Source of the DNA: Saururus chinensis
Lineage: Eukaryota; Streptophyta; Magnoliopsida; Piperales; Saururaceae
DNA: 64,000 bases
Assembly: GCA_035235625.1 (NCBI GenBank)
Contig: CP141143.1
Span: 4,694,501-4,758,500 of the forward strand
Direction: 5' to 3'
Below are positions 1 through 11,799 of the stretch, in pieces. The notes beneath the pieces were generated by a model. It did no database searches, was not told the DNA's origin, and saw nothing but the letters and a program-made list of their open reading frames with translations. Positions within the stretch are counted from its first letter, which is position 1, and each line of letters begins with the position of its first letter. Made by a program: the position numbers and the translations under genes.

Positions 1-708
1 ACTTCTAAGACTCTTTGCTGGTTTCTGTGATAGTTTTCATTTAGCTACATTTTTTATATTACGAAGACTACCACATTAAAACATATTAAACTCCATTTGT
101 TTGTTTTTTTAAGAATTATCTGAGGAAATTCATGTCTTTATAGAAACAAAAACATAATTTTGACTGCATCAATCATGGAATAAAAACTCAAAATGCAACA
201 GTATAAGATCCTCCATCCTAGAGTTGCATAAAACATTTCAGATTCTGTCCCCTATAAATATAGATAGGCTCTCTTAAAGAGGTCAACTTTCGTTTCCAAA
301 TTCCTTTTTTCCATAACGTGTATGCAGACTAGTGCCCAGACAGGAACCCGAGGCTCCCATTTCTCTTGCTTATTTGGGAATTAATATTAAACAATTGAAA
401 TATACACATAAAATGCCAAAATAAATGAAAATAAAAAGGTTTAATTACAAATTACTGAGAAGAAAAATGGCTCATACATGTAAAGGTCCCGTGTCCAGAC
501 CAATAATCTCTAAAGTCTGTTCATGCGCCATAGAGATCTGCTTTAGGAAGCGCCCTGTTGCATGGCCTTGAGAGGCTATAGTAGTGTACCTAAACACTTG
601 TCGTTATGCGAACTTAAGATTCAAAAATGTGAAGAGCAAGTTGGAAAATCCCCAAGAAAAAGCGCATGCGATATATATCAAATTATGCAATTTTTCTCGG
701 AAGGATGA
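1..708. other. No recognisable gene; possible intron of the gene at 709-1436
   Basis: AT-rich sequence with no recognisable exon on either strand. The neighbouring minus-strand gene reads toward this edge, so this could be a long intron leading to exons beyond the window, or the scar where the gene was cut off. I saw no transposon ends. Confidence 0.5.
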
Positions 709-1436
709 AGTACCAGGGAACCTTCAGTGATGAGAAGTGCAGAGTTCCCTGAAAAGAAACATATTTTGTGCGGGTGTCATTAAATGGAGGATATATGTTC
801 TCTGTTGAGTTCAAAAGGCAGTAACACTTCAATACGCAAGAGGTTAAACAAGGGATCCATCTAGTAAAAGACCTAAGAGTTTGCACTTGAAGAATTAATT
901 GACGCATTCTATTTTGAGAATAAAATCTTACATTATGGAGAAGCGGATCATCATCCCCCAGTTCACTAATGTTTAAAATGAACTCAATTTTGTGGATCTT
1001 TGCTACCTTCTCCATCTAAGCCATGGAAGAATATAAAAAACAAATGTCAGTAATATAACACCGATAAAATAGACAAGACACATCAATAACAAAAACAAGT
1101 AGCTGAATGCAAACCAAGACTAAGACCTTTAACGCAATCAAATGATCCCCGCGATTAGAAACATGAAACAGAGCAAATTGCGTCAATTGAAATGGAAAAT
1201 ATGAAAATAGATGAATGAAACAAAAAAACCTTCTGGAGGAGATGATCCTGTCGTTGTGCTGATCTCTGGCCTCCGGCGACACTGAGGAAGCAGAGCTCCG
1301 CAACTCTATCGGGGATTCCATTAGAATTCCGAAAGCAGTTTCCGACATAGAAAGCTAGATAAAGAGCAATGCAGAGAGATGCCTGGGTAAACAGAGTGCT
1401 TCCCCAGGAAGGGGTGCGACGATGTTCAGGACCCAT
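709..1436 (-). CDS. 5' exons of a metallophosphatase-like gene (partial)
   Basis: Three in-phase exons can be read on the minus strand. Exon 1 (1436-1230) starts at ATG with MGPEHRRTPSWGSTLFTQA, then a hydrophobic stretch (LCIALYLAFYVG) typical of a signal anchor, and ends QDHLLQK before a GT donor. Exon 2 (1015-932) encodes MEKVAKIHKIEFILNISELG and ends DDDPLLHN before GTAAG. Exon 3 starts at 748 after TTTTCAG with GTLHFSSLKVPWY. All junctions are phase 0. The order 'FLSV.GG ... HLLQK/MEKV ... NISELG.DDPLL.N ... LKVPWY' matches my memory of a plant calcineurin-like / tartrate-resistant-acid-phosphatase-like family of membrane-anchored proteins. The catalytic His/Asp region would lie in later exons, which are not visible. 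After KVPWY the frame ends within about ten codons, so this is either a 5' gene remnant or a gene continuing past the left edge after an intron starting near 713. Function is inferred from family resemblance only. Confidence 0.5.
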
Positions 1437-1947
1437 AAATCAGAATTCAGACACCTCAAAAATGAGTGAGTGCAGGCATTGAGATCAGAGTCCTGTAATC
1501 CAGATGGAGGCGATCCGGGCATCAGGGCTACAGCCTGGTCAAGTCGCATTCGACGAGAAAGCTGACAAACAAAATGTGGGACATTGGAGATAGACAGACG
1601 AAACCTGCAACCGATAATTCTTGCAGAATGATTGTGGAGCGCAATGCGATGTGATGGAGATATGATATTATTACGGAATCACTAGCAAATAGATAGGATC
1701 CACATCGGTAAAAACCAAAAACATGGGATCATGCGTTGAGTACTTACGGTTACCATTTCTTATGTCGTGGCCTTATGTCGAGTCTCGGATCGGGTTAAGC
1801 TTAGCCTGACCAGATTTCTTTGGGAAGTCCCTTGCACCAGTAATAAGATAAGTGAGGGAAACTTGGAAACCAATTCTCAGATCCCCTTTTCCATTGTTAC
1901 GGGGTAGTTGAGTGGATTATCTTGGGGTGTATATATAAATAAAAAAA
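1437..1947. other. Upstream region of the metallophosphatase-like gene; nothing else seen
   Basis: This should hold the promoter and 5'UTR of the minus-strand gene ending at 1436. No clear TATA box stands out and no ORF or repeat was recognised. Confidence 0.3.
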
Positions 1948-2000
1948 TATTATATACAAAGTGGGCATGTATTATGGGAATTATCTTTAATATTACTTAA

Positions 2001-2781
2001 CTTGTGTGTAGGTATTGCGGGAAAGACCCGTAATGTTACGTAATATGTGTATGTAATGTTGTATAGAAATATCATAACGATGTGTACACATAGTTGACTA
2101 TGTCAGAACACATAACTAACTAGCACTTATTTAGATTTTTAAGATGTCCCATCCTTCTTTATAATGTTTAAGGGTCCTTGAGAGTGTTCTCGGGCAGTTT
2201 GGTAAAATTAAGAAATATTATGCTTGTACGGCCACTTTGGCAACTACTCTAGAGAAACAAGAAAAATCTCTTTTATATAGGGAGGGACATGGTGAGTTTC
2301 ATAGACAAAGCTATTAGTATGATGCCTAGCCTTCCAACAGGCTGATCTGGATGGCAATGAAGGATGTTGCCTTGCTAGCGGATAGGCTCCTAGCATGATA
2401 GCTAACAAGGCAACATCCTTCGTTGCCATCCGGATCAGCCTATTGTACGGCTAGACATCATACCAACAATTTTGTCCATGAAGTTCTCTATATCCCTCCT
2501 TATATAGCATAAGAGATTTTTCTTGTTTCTCTAGAGTGGCAGCCAAAGTGGCCATACGGGCATGGTATTTTTGAATTTCACTAAACTGCCCGAGAACACT
2601 CTCAAGGACCCTCAAACACTATATAAGGAAGAGGGGACACCTTAAGAATCCAAATAAGTGCTAGTTGGCTATGTATCCCGATATAGCCAACTATATGTGC
2701 GCATCGTTGCGGCATTTCTGCGCAACGTTATGCACACATATTGCGCAATGTTGTGGGTCTTCCCCGGAATGCCTACACACA
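2001..2781. repeat. 780-bp fold-back (long inverted repeat)
   Basis: The left half (2001-2379) and right half (2401-2781) are near complements around a roughly 20-bp loop at 2380-2400. The innermost arms are gatctggatggcaatgaagg at 2344 against its complement ending at 2436. The outermost arms are cttgtgtgtaggtatt at 2001 against the complement of gcctacacacaag at 2771. Arms are roughly 85% complementary by eye. The single transcript would form one very long hairpin. No coding potential; a fold-back/MITE-type element or a proto-hairpin RNA locus. Confidence 0.8.
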
Positions 2782-3043
2782 AGCTAACAACACTAACAGG
2801 GGGTTAGTCAATTAGGATTTGAAAATAAATTCTAGTATTTTAAAATTTCCTGTTAGTCATTTAGAATTGTCTATGCCATATTTACAATCCAGCGTTATTA
2901 CATTAAGATTTAAAATACAATATTTTAAATATCGCGTTAGTGGTTAAACAATTGATTCTTGTATTTAAAATACAGCATTAGTTAAATATCTTAGGATTGT
3001 GATTTGAGAGGATTTTGCTGGAAACTTATAACATGAAAGTGAG

Positions 3044-3081
3044 ATTTTACAACACCCCCTCTAGAGGTGGTATTGTAAAAT
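3044..3081. repeat. 38-bp near-perfect palindrome
   Basis: Centre tctaga at 3060-3065; 17 of 19 arm positions pair (attttacaacacc at the left, complement at the right). It may mark two abutting terminal inverted repeats of excised or nested elements. Confidence 0.75.
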
Positions 3082-3162
3082 GACAGAAGCACTAGAAAAG
3101 GGAGGCCGGCATGCACTAGAAAATAAAGGTCGACACGCACTAGAGGTCGATACCAATACAGT

Positions 3163-4030
3163 ACAGGGGGCGATACGCCCCCCACACGTATCATCTATAT
3201 GTACCGGCCTTATCGGGCATATGATATCGATACGGCCGATACGTATTGATACTCTAATATTTTAATATATTTTTATTTAAAAAATAAATAATTTTTTTAT
3301 TTTAAAAAAAATAATTTTTTTTTCTTAAAAACAAAAATATAATTCCATTCCAACCTTTTCTAATGACTATGTTTTTATTATATTAAAAATATTTTTAAAA
3401 AAATTATATGATATCAATATAAGTGGGTCTATATAGTTTACATAATTTTTTTAAAAATATAGTGCTCCACAATTATGCATTTACTTAAACATCTACCGTA
3501 TGAGTTTCTCAATAATATTCATATAACTCATTAAATATCTTATTTAATTTTAAAATAAATTAATTTTAGAACACTTAATATGGGGCGGAGGGAATAATAG
3601 TTTGTAGAGGACAGAGGGAGTAAAGTATATGGTTCTAAAATAAAATAATTTTAAAGCACTCGTATCAGTTTATACGACCTTCTAAAATGAAGTATTATAA
3701 TGATATATTATTAGTTATAATATTTTTTTATGTATATCAAAGGGTTTAAGACCGTTTTGGCGCGTACAAAGTGTATTATCGATGCGTACCTGTATCTGTG
3801 ATTGTCAATACTATCATCTATATCGATACTATGGAAGGCTGTATCAATACGGAAGAGAGTATCGATGACTATAAAAAAATTAATTTTTTAAATTAAAAAA
3901 TAATTTTTTAAATAAAAAATTATTTTTAAAATACGGTATTAATACGTATCGGCCGTATCGATATGGTATGGTTGATACAGCCGTTACGTATCAATAATTA
4001 TAGTGGGGGGCGTATCGCCCCCCATTCTAT
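3163..4030. repeat. Inverted repeat pair with gggggcgatacgcccccc core
   Basis: About 100 bp at 3163-3263 (gggggcgatacgcccccc, then cgatacggccgatacgtatt) recur inverted at about 3925-4030. Each arm contains its own short palindromes (cgatacg/cgtatcg, cggccg). The spacer of about 650 bp is AT-rich. Further cgtatcggccgatacgg copies sit near 4053-4075. No ORF. Probably a non-autonomous DNA element dense in hairpins. Confidence 0.7.
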
Positions 4031-4602
4031 ACCGATATCGACTGATATGCACCCGTATCGGCCGATACGGCCTTCCATGATCGATACTGCCTTCCATGGC
4101 TTGGAGGAGGTTGTCATTTTCATGTGGCGACTGGAGCTTGGCGGAGGCCACCATCCTTGCCAGATAAACCATCGTGGCCAGGTAACGTCTCATCTCACCC
4201 TCCAAATTATGGATTAGTCAAATTTTAAAATTGTAGATAAAAAAAATTTTAGGAGTTAATTATTTTGAAATCAACAATTTAAATCCCGGGATTCTAGTAA
4301 TACAAGATTTGGGTATCCAAATATTTTAAAATTTGGCAGTTCAAATTCAAGAATTTGGATTATATTCTAAAATCTCATATTTTAAATCCAATATTTCAAA
4401 TCCTAATTGACTAACACCCTATAAGGGCAGTTCCCATAATGCATGCCCACCTCATATACAATATTTTCCCACGTGTGTGTGCCCCAACACGTATCACGGG
4501 TAGTCCGCTCCGCTACCCCGTGACACCACGCAGTCAAAAACATATTTTTCTTATTATTTTTGGTTCTCCACAATAGACATATATTCCCCTGCTCTTATGT
4601 AA

Positions 4603-5110
4603 AGGTGTTGTTTGAGTGTGAAATTATTTAGAAATGAAATTAAACTTGGTTGGAATTAACAAAATTCGTTGAATTAGAATTGAGTTTGGTGATGAAATGT
4701 TTTAGGATAAAATATTGTGAAACTTACTCTTCAAATTTTTAACAAGTATATTTTTTTTCATGAACTTGTATTTACTTATTTTTGGTAATGTTATACTTGC
4801 ATAACAAAGGCTATTAAACAATACTCCACAATAGACTATCTTTAACTTTTTAAATGAGGCATAATCATATTGTATGTTTCTTGAGGCTCAAATTAATATG
4901 ACAAATAATAATTAAAAATAATATAATTTTTTATTCCAAAAAGGTGCTTGGAAGCCAGAATTGACATAATCGCATCACGAAGAGATTTGGTAATTCTCTA
5001 GTGAAGTTGAGGCCGAATCTTCATTCCACTAATTTTTTTAATTTTATACGACTTTCATATCTAACCACAATTCTATTGCTTCAGGGTGCAATTGTAGTGA
5101 AATCATTGGA
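4603..5110. mobile_element. Diverged MITE, same family as 49155-50438
   Basis: Opens with ggtgttgtttgagtgtgaaa and shares the internal landmark ttgaggctcaaattaatat and the gccagaattgacataatcgc region with the two copies near 49-50 kb. The far end holds an imperfect complement of the start (catcccctaag). No ORF. The flanks 4471-4602 and 5111-5405 are AT-rich with nothing recognised. Confidence 0.5.
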
Positions 5111-5405
5111 AAATTTTACATGTAAACATCCCCTAAGTATCTTATTGTAAAAAATATAAAATTCATACAAGAAAATAGTACTTTTATACAAAAAATATAA
5201 ATTTATTTAATATTTATTTCAAAACAACACAAAAATTATATCTCCTTAATAGACCATATCACCCCAAGTTACCACAATGACATAATTGTTTATGACTCTA
5301 TGTTTGTGCCGTCAAAAATCCATGTAGGTATAATCGCATAATATATTATGTTATTACTTATTTTATTAAAGTAAAATTTTAAATTATTAATTGTGAAAAT
5401 AGAAA

Positions 5406-5712
5406 GGCGTGAACTATCATTAATATAGGGAAAATTATTTAAATAATAATTAAAAAATAAATATTTACCAATTCGGACTATTTTGGGAAATATTTCTTAA
5501 AGTAGTGTTACTTTTTGCCACGCAAGCGCTAGCCAAGTAGCTGATGTCTGTGTGACTTTTTTTAAAAAAAGTTATATGAAATCACGTTTAAGTTGATTTC
5601 ATCTTTCTAAAGAACGAAATTAGAAAGATATGGGTTAATGACCCGATTTAGTCCTTTAAAACGACGAAATCACTTTAAGGAGATTTCGTCGTTCTAAAGG
5701 ACAAAATCGCCG
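5406..5712 (+). repeat. Left terminal inverted repeat of the Pack-MULE
   Basis: Aligns over about 300 bp with the complement of 12572-12880: ttatttaaataataattaaa, then ttgccac, then atatgggttaatgacccgat. Near the inner end it holds its own palindrome, aacgacgaaatc...gatttcgtcgtt (5660-5693). Confidence 0.85.
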
Positions 5713-6479
5713 CTACCCCCGGTTCCCGTTGTCTCTTCCTCCTTCCCCCGCCATCTACATTTCCTTGAAAATAGTATGCTCCTTCCACTAACCGGTAGAG
5801 GTACAGAATCGCCTCACTGAGTTCCATCTCGATGGACCCAAACCGCGAGAGGAAGGATCTCCACACATCCATACCCACATGGCGTATAATTCTTTCCCTT
5901 CCCTCCATCGCCACAATGCTGCGGATGCTCAGGGAGAAGAAGTTGGCTTCCAAGTCCAACCACACCAAAAGCAAAGCCTAATTTTGCTCTGAAAAACAGT
6001 GAAAAATGGCAGTCGAGATTGTGAGCAAAACCATCTTGAAAGCATCTGCTTCTCCACACAGAAACTCCTTGCCCACATGTGGAAGAAGCTCACGTTAGCT
6101 AGCAAGTCTCGTACTCAGCCTTAGTGGCCTTGTCCAGCCTTGTCCGGGGTTGGGAGGTGGACGAAGAAGAATAGCATATATGGTGCAGTTGGCTGGGTAT
6201 ACTCTGATATACTCTCTCCATCCTTTTCAATAGCTCCATAACTAATCTTTTCCTCGTCTATTAATAATAACTAGTATCTGTCTAACCTCTCCTACGTATG
6301 AACCTCGGACCAGAAAAATGATGAACCAGCCGAGTCGTCTATGCCCTCTATCTTCTTGACTACTAGTGTGCATGCAAGATCTGCACCCTGTACACCACCC
6401 CGGAGCTCCTCGATGTCTCCCAACAGTCGTATATAGGCCAAGTTCGAATGACGGACAGGTCCTCAGGGTGCTATGCACT

Positions 6480-6960
6480 GACCTTCCAATACACAGGTCT
6501 CCGGAGTGACAGAAAACAGTGACATGCAGAGCCAGCACCGCTCTCCTACCACTTCAATCGGCTCTGGCGAGCGGAGGGACGAGGGGATGGAGGTCCTTGA
6601 TGTCCCTCGGGTGGTCCCCAGCGAGAGAGTCGAAGTCAGCGTCGGACTCGGCTATGGCGAAGGGGACGGAGTTCCCGTTTGCATAAGAGATGACGTGGTC
6701 CCGAGGGAGGTCGGGGAACGGGGTTAGGCGGCCAGCTAGGGGGTAGAAGACGCGGAGGGCCAAGGAGAGAGTGGTGGATGGCTGAGAGATCGAGCACGCC
6801 GGGGTGGTGGTAGAAGAAAGGCGTTGGACTGGGGGCATCCAGAGCCAAATGACATCGAAAAAGTTGGGTAGAGTGGCAGGTGGCACAGAACCGGGCGGAG
6901 GTGAAACCTATAGCTGCTCAGTCACCTTCTCCTCCACCGAGGGTCCGAGAAGTCTAGCTT
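6480..6960 (-). pseudogene. BAHD acyltransferase fragment (captured)
   Basis: The minus-strand frame from 6886 reads MPPATLPNFFDVIWLWMPPV, then LSLALRVFYPLAGRL, SYANGNSVPFAIAESDADFD and HPRDIKDLHPLVPPL. This is the N-terminal part of plant BAHD acyl-CoA transferases of the anthocyanin/phenolic-glucoside acyltransferase group: the 'LP.tFFD..WL..PPv.r' start, the 'FyPLAGrl' strand, 'GdSVpf..aEsdaDF' and the 'hPrd...fhPLVPpLp' segment. The following residues (LALHVTVFCHSGDLCIG) resemble the 'l.lQvTlFp..GicIG' strand just before the catalytic HxxxD, but the catalytic motif itself is not present. Frame changes and a stop upstream show it is not a working gene. About a quarter of the usual 450 aa remains. 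It sits directly downstream of the LRR-kinase fragment inside the Pack-MULE. Confidence 0.75.
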
Positions 6961-7037
6961 CATCTCCCATGGATCGTCCTTGTTCAGCTCGTCGGGCCCA
7001 ATGCAGAGACGTAGAGACCATGGTTGACGGCCAAGTC

Positions 7038-10000
7038 TGTCATGACCCGAATTTTTCAAAGTATTTTTAAATAGCACGAACGGTAGGTAGCGAAAAATTT
7101 TTTCTTTTAAATACAAAACAAACCATTCGATTAAATATCCATGTCATGATAACTAGGGTTCATAAATACGAATATCAAATCATATGATATTATTTAACGT
7201 CTGAAAATTTATAAAGACCAGCTCATCCATCTAAGTACAAGTTTGTCACCCGTCTGAAAAAAATAATAAGTTGACTCTCACACTTAAGGTACACTTACGT
7301 ATCGGAGTTTCAAAAATGCAGAAACCTCTTGAGCTCCTGCCTTGGTCTCACGTCTCATCGCTTGGAGAATCTGTAACATAACAAACAAAACAACCACAAC
7401 AACAACAATGGAATCTCTCCGCTTTCAGGAGAAGAGCTTCCAAAGGACAAAATATTTTATTAATATTTTTTGGATTGGGCCAACATCACCCGATGTTAGT
7501 TGTCTACGTACTCATCAGACAACATCTCCAATGTTTCCAACAAGATCGGATCCAGATGTAGTTCTGCCTTCAATTACACTATACTAAGAAGCATAACATC
7601 ACACATGCAATGCTTAAGTATTTTCAAGCAACCTACATTTTATGCAAGTCCTTTAATAGTTCCACTTGTTCTAATTAAACAAGCAATATCAATTAATGTT
7701 ATTAATTATTTCTCGAACCATTGTTCGATAATTAATATCCTTGTCTAATCCCAATGACAGGCAGATTCATTAGATGTTAACCTAAGTGACAAATGACAAC
7801 GAAACATCCTGAAATCCACCAGGCCCCTAGAATCCACCAGGAAGTGTCATCTCCCAACCTAACTGATCGTTTATAATTAAACCCTTTGCAAGTGTACAAG
7901 GTAATTGTACTAGGATAAGTATTTAAGGGTTGTCAAACCTCAGGGACGGATGGACTATCACTAAATCTAAAAAGAAATTTGCTGATTAAAAACTAAAACA
8001 AACTTAAACTTAAATTAAGCAAAAGAAAGAAATCAACTAGTTTAAAAGTAAGAGATTAATTTGATGGAATTTACTTAGGAAATTGAATCCACTATAGAAC
8101 CATAACAATTCCTTAACTCTTAATCTAAATCTAGTGTGAACATGAACAAGTATTCTCAGCTACAAGCTAGAATTACTTCAAAAAGAATCATTAATTAACT
8201 TCCATGGCATGAACTATCTTCGACAATAGCACGGATCATCTACACTAAACTAGCTATAGGCATGACCCGTCTAATCTTAGTATAACTCATCCAAGTCATT
8301 AACTATCTGAACATTAAAACTATTGTATGACCATCTCATCTAAATCACAGAAATTAGAATTGATGCAAATATCAAAACCATATCAATCTATCATCTACAA
8401 GACAATAAATCAACATAGACTTGAATAAACATTAAAAGCTCTTCCATTAAAAAGGAAATCCATATCATACAATTGTCATCATTCACAACTGAGATCTAAA
8501 TTAAAAAGAAAAGAAACTGAAACTTATCTATAGCTTCATCAACTCCTAAGTAAAAGAAAAGTCTAGCCTTCCATGGTAGAAGAAAGCACTTGAATCTCCA
8601 TTAGAAGCTTTGAATTCTCTTCCATCTTCTTCTTCCTTTTTCTCTTCCTAAAATCTACTGGAATCATCTAATTCTAAGCTAAATATGTCTTTTTATAGGC
8701 ATAAGTTCCGTATGAAGAAGTCCAATATGAAAATGATTGGAATTTGGGTCAAACAAGGAAACTGCACGTTATGCCGATCGATCGCCCTGCATGCCCGATC
8801 GATCGTCTACACTGTATTTTCATCTGAATTCACGTTATCCCGATCGATCGGTAAGTGACCCCGATCGATCGGCTACAGTGTTTCTGTTTTCCCGGACTGT
8901 TCATATTCTGTTCATTAAGCTTTCCTTCGTGTCCATATTAATTTCTAACTTGTTTATAACTCCGAAAAGTTGTCCAAATCACTTTAAAGCATTTCAAGAC
9001 TATTTTCAAGCATTTCAAATATCGTCCAAGTACTTCAATAAGTGCACTTTACCTACAAAACATAAAATACCATATTTTAGACATGTAGAATATAATTAAA
9101 ATTCTAACTTTGTTTAAATACACATCTAAACTACTAATAACTACAAAATCATTAATAATTAAACTAAAATACTAATATTTATCTTAATCTAAATAAATCA
9201 TAACTAACTCTAAATTAACCTAATCTATACTAGCAAATAAGGTAAAAAGACATATAAAATAGATATGGATTTCATACTTATCACTAACCCATAAGGACCT
9301 AACCGGAGTGGAAGGGCATGGCCCACAACTGCACCTGAACAGAAGTGGTTAGAGACGCCAACCAAGCAGGATGTCAGCGACCCTAATTGCGTGTACACTA
9401 AAAAGATCCTCAATAGATCTGCGGTGAGCCCGGCTCACAAAGAACTCCCTCCAATGGGGAGGTGCAATTACACGGTCAAATCAGCGACTCCTCAATAGAG
9501 CTAAAACTCAAGAAACCATTCTGAACCCTATCTTGCTCATTTATAAGCCAGGATTGCGAATGACTATCCCAAACCCTATTAGTCCTTTATAGACTAAGGT
9601 TTACAACTCAAGACATACCATCGGTTCATCAACCAAAGCAAATCATCAGGTCAAAGGCTTTGTTCACTATATGAACTAGTCCTAGACCCCTCTGAGGTAT
9701 TTTAGTCTTTATCTTGATTAGGTAATCTCGCCCAATCCAAAGCTATCAAACCCTATTAATTAATCTTTCAATAATCTTAAGATAGTGATAAATTACTATC
9801 ACAACATCAATATCAAAAATCAAAATAAAGAACAACATAAACCATAAGAACTACACAGGTCTAGGCAGATCATAATATCAATGATAAAATCCATTAATGA
9901 TATTAAATTGTTCAAGCTCACATGCCTAACCCTCCTTAGGTTAGCTTATTAATCTTTATGAAACTGGTCATAATGCACCAAAGGGCATTGAGTAATTATT

Positions 10001-11794
10001 TAACATTGGGTACAATCCTCTCTACACTCGGGTAAGTCTTTAACCTCTCAAAAGGTTTCAGCATCACATTGGCCCATTAATAACATCCACACGAATGCGG
10101 GCCAGTTTGCATAGGGGTATTTATGTTATTTGGTTTAAAGCCTTAATGACATCTAACGGGTCTAAGATTTAACTCAAGCATACTACTTGACTTCATGGAC
10201 TATGTGTAATTTTCCTGGCATGTGACGGGGTCGTGAACCCCTTGAACCGACCTAGGTTTGCTTATCGGTTTACTATAAACCCTAAGGATAAAAGGGTCAA
10301 TTATCTACTCACTGGGATTTTTTTCTCACTAAGTGGTTTAGCCTATAATTAGCTTACACATTAAAATATCACTGAGAATTTTTCCACTTTTTAGATCAAC
10401 TCATAGGCCTTTGAACCGGAGCCTCTAAATCAGGTAAGCGATTTTCACACAATAACTTAACTACCAGGGGTAAAAAGGTCACTTTATAATTTTTGGGATT
10501 TTTTCCCAAGCTGAAACTTGGTTAGAATAATCCCAAACCTCTACAGGTCCAATAATAAATTTCTAGGATTTTTTTTGACACAATTAACCCCCTGAACAGA
10601 ACCTGGTTCAGGGAATATAAATTATGTTTTTTTAAAAAAAATAGGACCGGATCGAATCGGGTTGGATTACCCGACCCGGTCCAGGGAGCAAACGACCTGT
10701 GAGGCTCATCCTCCCCATGACTGGCCAGAGGCCGTTCGGCCTATGGCGATGCCACTTTTCCCCTAGGCGTCCCGGCAGGCGAGGCCAAGGCTAGTTGGAT
10801 CGCCGTCGCCCGGTGAATCTGACGGACTCGGCCTTGCCTCCATCTGGTGGCTGGCCGGGGACAAAGCGGCCTCTTTTTATTCCTTTTTTGTAAAATCCAC
10901 CAGAGGCATTGCGATGTCAGGCCGCCACGGCCGGCCAATGGGCCTGGCCAGACCGGATCGCCACCTTCCGGTGATTCTGTCCAGCCAGGACCCGCCTCCA
11001 GCCGGAGCTATGCCAAGCCACCGCACAAATCCCTTTTTTTTTCTCAAGCAGAGATCCGGCGGTCTGCGCAGTGGCAATCCGCCACCGCCTCAGCCACTGG
11101 AGCCAAGGCCGCTGCGGCCAAAGCGAGGACTGTTGCGTCTCGGGTTAGGTCGCTACTGTTCGGACAACGGGAAAGTTAATTACTGTTCACAATATTAGTG
11201 TAAACAGTAACTACAGAGATCCACATAAATTTCAATTAAACCAATTAACAAATTATTAACTAATCACAACTCGAAATCTTACATATGAGGCTGAGTTGTT
11301 GTCGATCCACCGTCGTTGAAGCGTCACCGAAAAATTTCATCCATGTCTCTTTCTTTCCTCTCCTAAAAAATCCCCATTCTCTGCACTGATCGGGCAAAAG
11401 ACCCCCAAATTGTGCCCTAAGAAGGCCTTTTATAGGTATGGAATTAGGGCTCCTAATCCCATGAGGAATTAGACCTCAAAAACCCAATTTTGGAACAGTA
11501 ATTTATCGGGCCCACATCGCAACTTAAACATACAGTTCGCGCGTTTAATTCAGGTAAATGGGTCCTGCACGATATGTTCAACTTCATACGGTCGTTTCTC
11601 TCTCATCCGGACTCCGATTCGCGCGTTCTTGGTGGCGTTTCAAAGCTCTTTCCGCCTACTTTCTAATAGAGTTTTAGTTTCAGCCCCAAATTCTATCTAG
11701 GGAAAAAGTTATTCTAATAAGAATGTCAATAGGTCAAACACCATAATTTCCACGTATTTAAATTTTGAAGCTCGGGAAAATTAGGGATATTACA
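7038..11794. mobile_element. Large LTR-retrotransposon-derived element (solo-LTR-like), inserted in the Pack-MULE
   Basis: Begins TGTCATGACCC and ends GGGATATTACA, flanked by a perfect 5-bp duplication, aagtc at 7033-7037 and 11795-11799. No internal copy of either end and no gag/pol frame was found, so it behaves as a solo LTR. Its own length is about 3.3 kb after removing the nested 1.42-kb element. The long LTR and the end motifs recall Del/Tekay-type Ty3/gypsy chromoviruses (inference). The right half has a GC-rich block (10610-11180) whose open frames are compositional. Looks whole as a solo LTR. Confidence 0.8.
7864..9283. mobile_element. Nested 1.42-kb solo LTR
   Basis: Begins TGATCGTTTATAATT and ends TTCATACTTATCA, flanked by a perfect 5-bp duplication ctaac (7859-7863 and 9284-9288). 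No coding frames. It carries the sequence gcaagtgtacaaggtaattg and the phrase 'cctcagggacgg', a type of block I associate with Tat/Ogre-like plant gypsy LTRs (weak). Four CGATCGATCG palindromes lie in 8773-8880. It sits inside the element at 7038-11794. Confidence 0.8.
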
Positions 11795-11799
11795 AAGTC

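Larger units (their letters stand above)
1948..4470. mobile_element. Composite TIR-bounded, palindrome-rich DNA element
   Basis: About 40 bp at 1950-1991 (containing gtgggcatgtattatggga) recur in inverse orientation at about 4424-4470 (gtgggcatgcattatggga), so the two ends are inverted repeats. Inside lies a second inverted pair, gggttagtcaattaggattt at about 2807 and its complement near 4395-4415, plus the fold-back and palindromes listed separately. There is no transposase ORF. It looks like non-autonomous DNA elements nested in one another. Exact borders and target duplications could not be fixed, and superfamily is unknown. Confidence 0.5.

Noticed and set aside
5675-6059. ORFs of 81-99 codons in the Pack-MULE
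   Set aside because: No recognisable family; frames overlap and probably come from captured, non-functional DNA.
10741-11198. Overlapping ORFs of 65-110 codons in a GC-rich block
   Set aside because: Several frames are open at once on both strands, low complexity, inside a non-coding LTR-derived element.
7038-11794. Reading this as a full-length LTR retrotransposon
   Set aside because: Neither terminal motif recurs inside and no gag/pol is seen; a solo LTR fits better.
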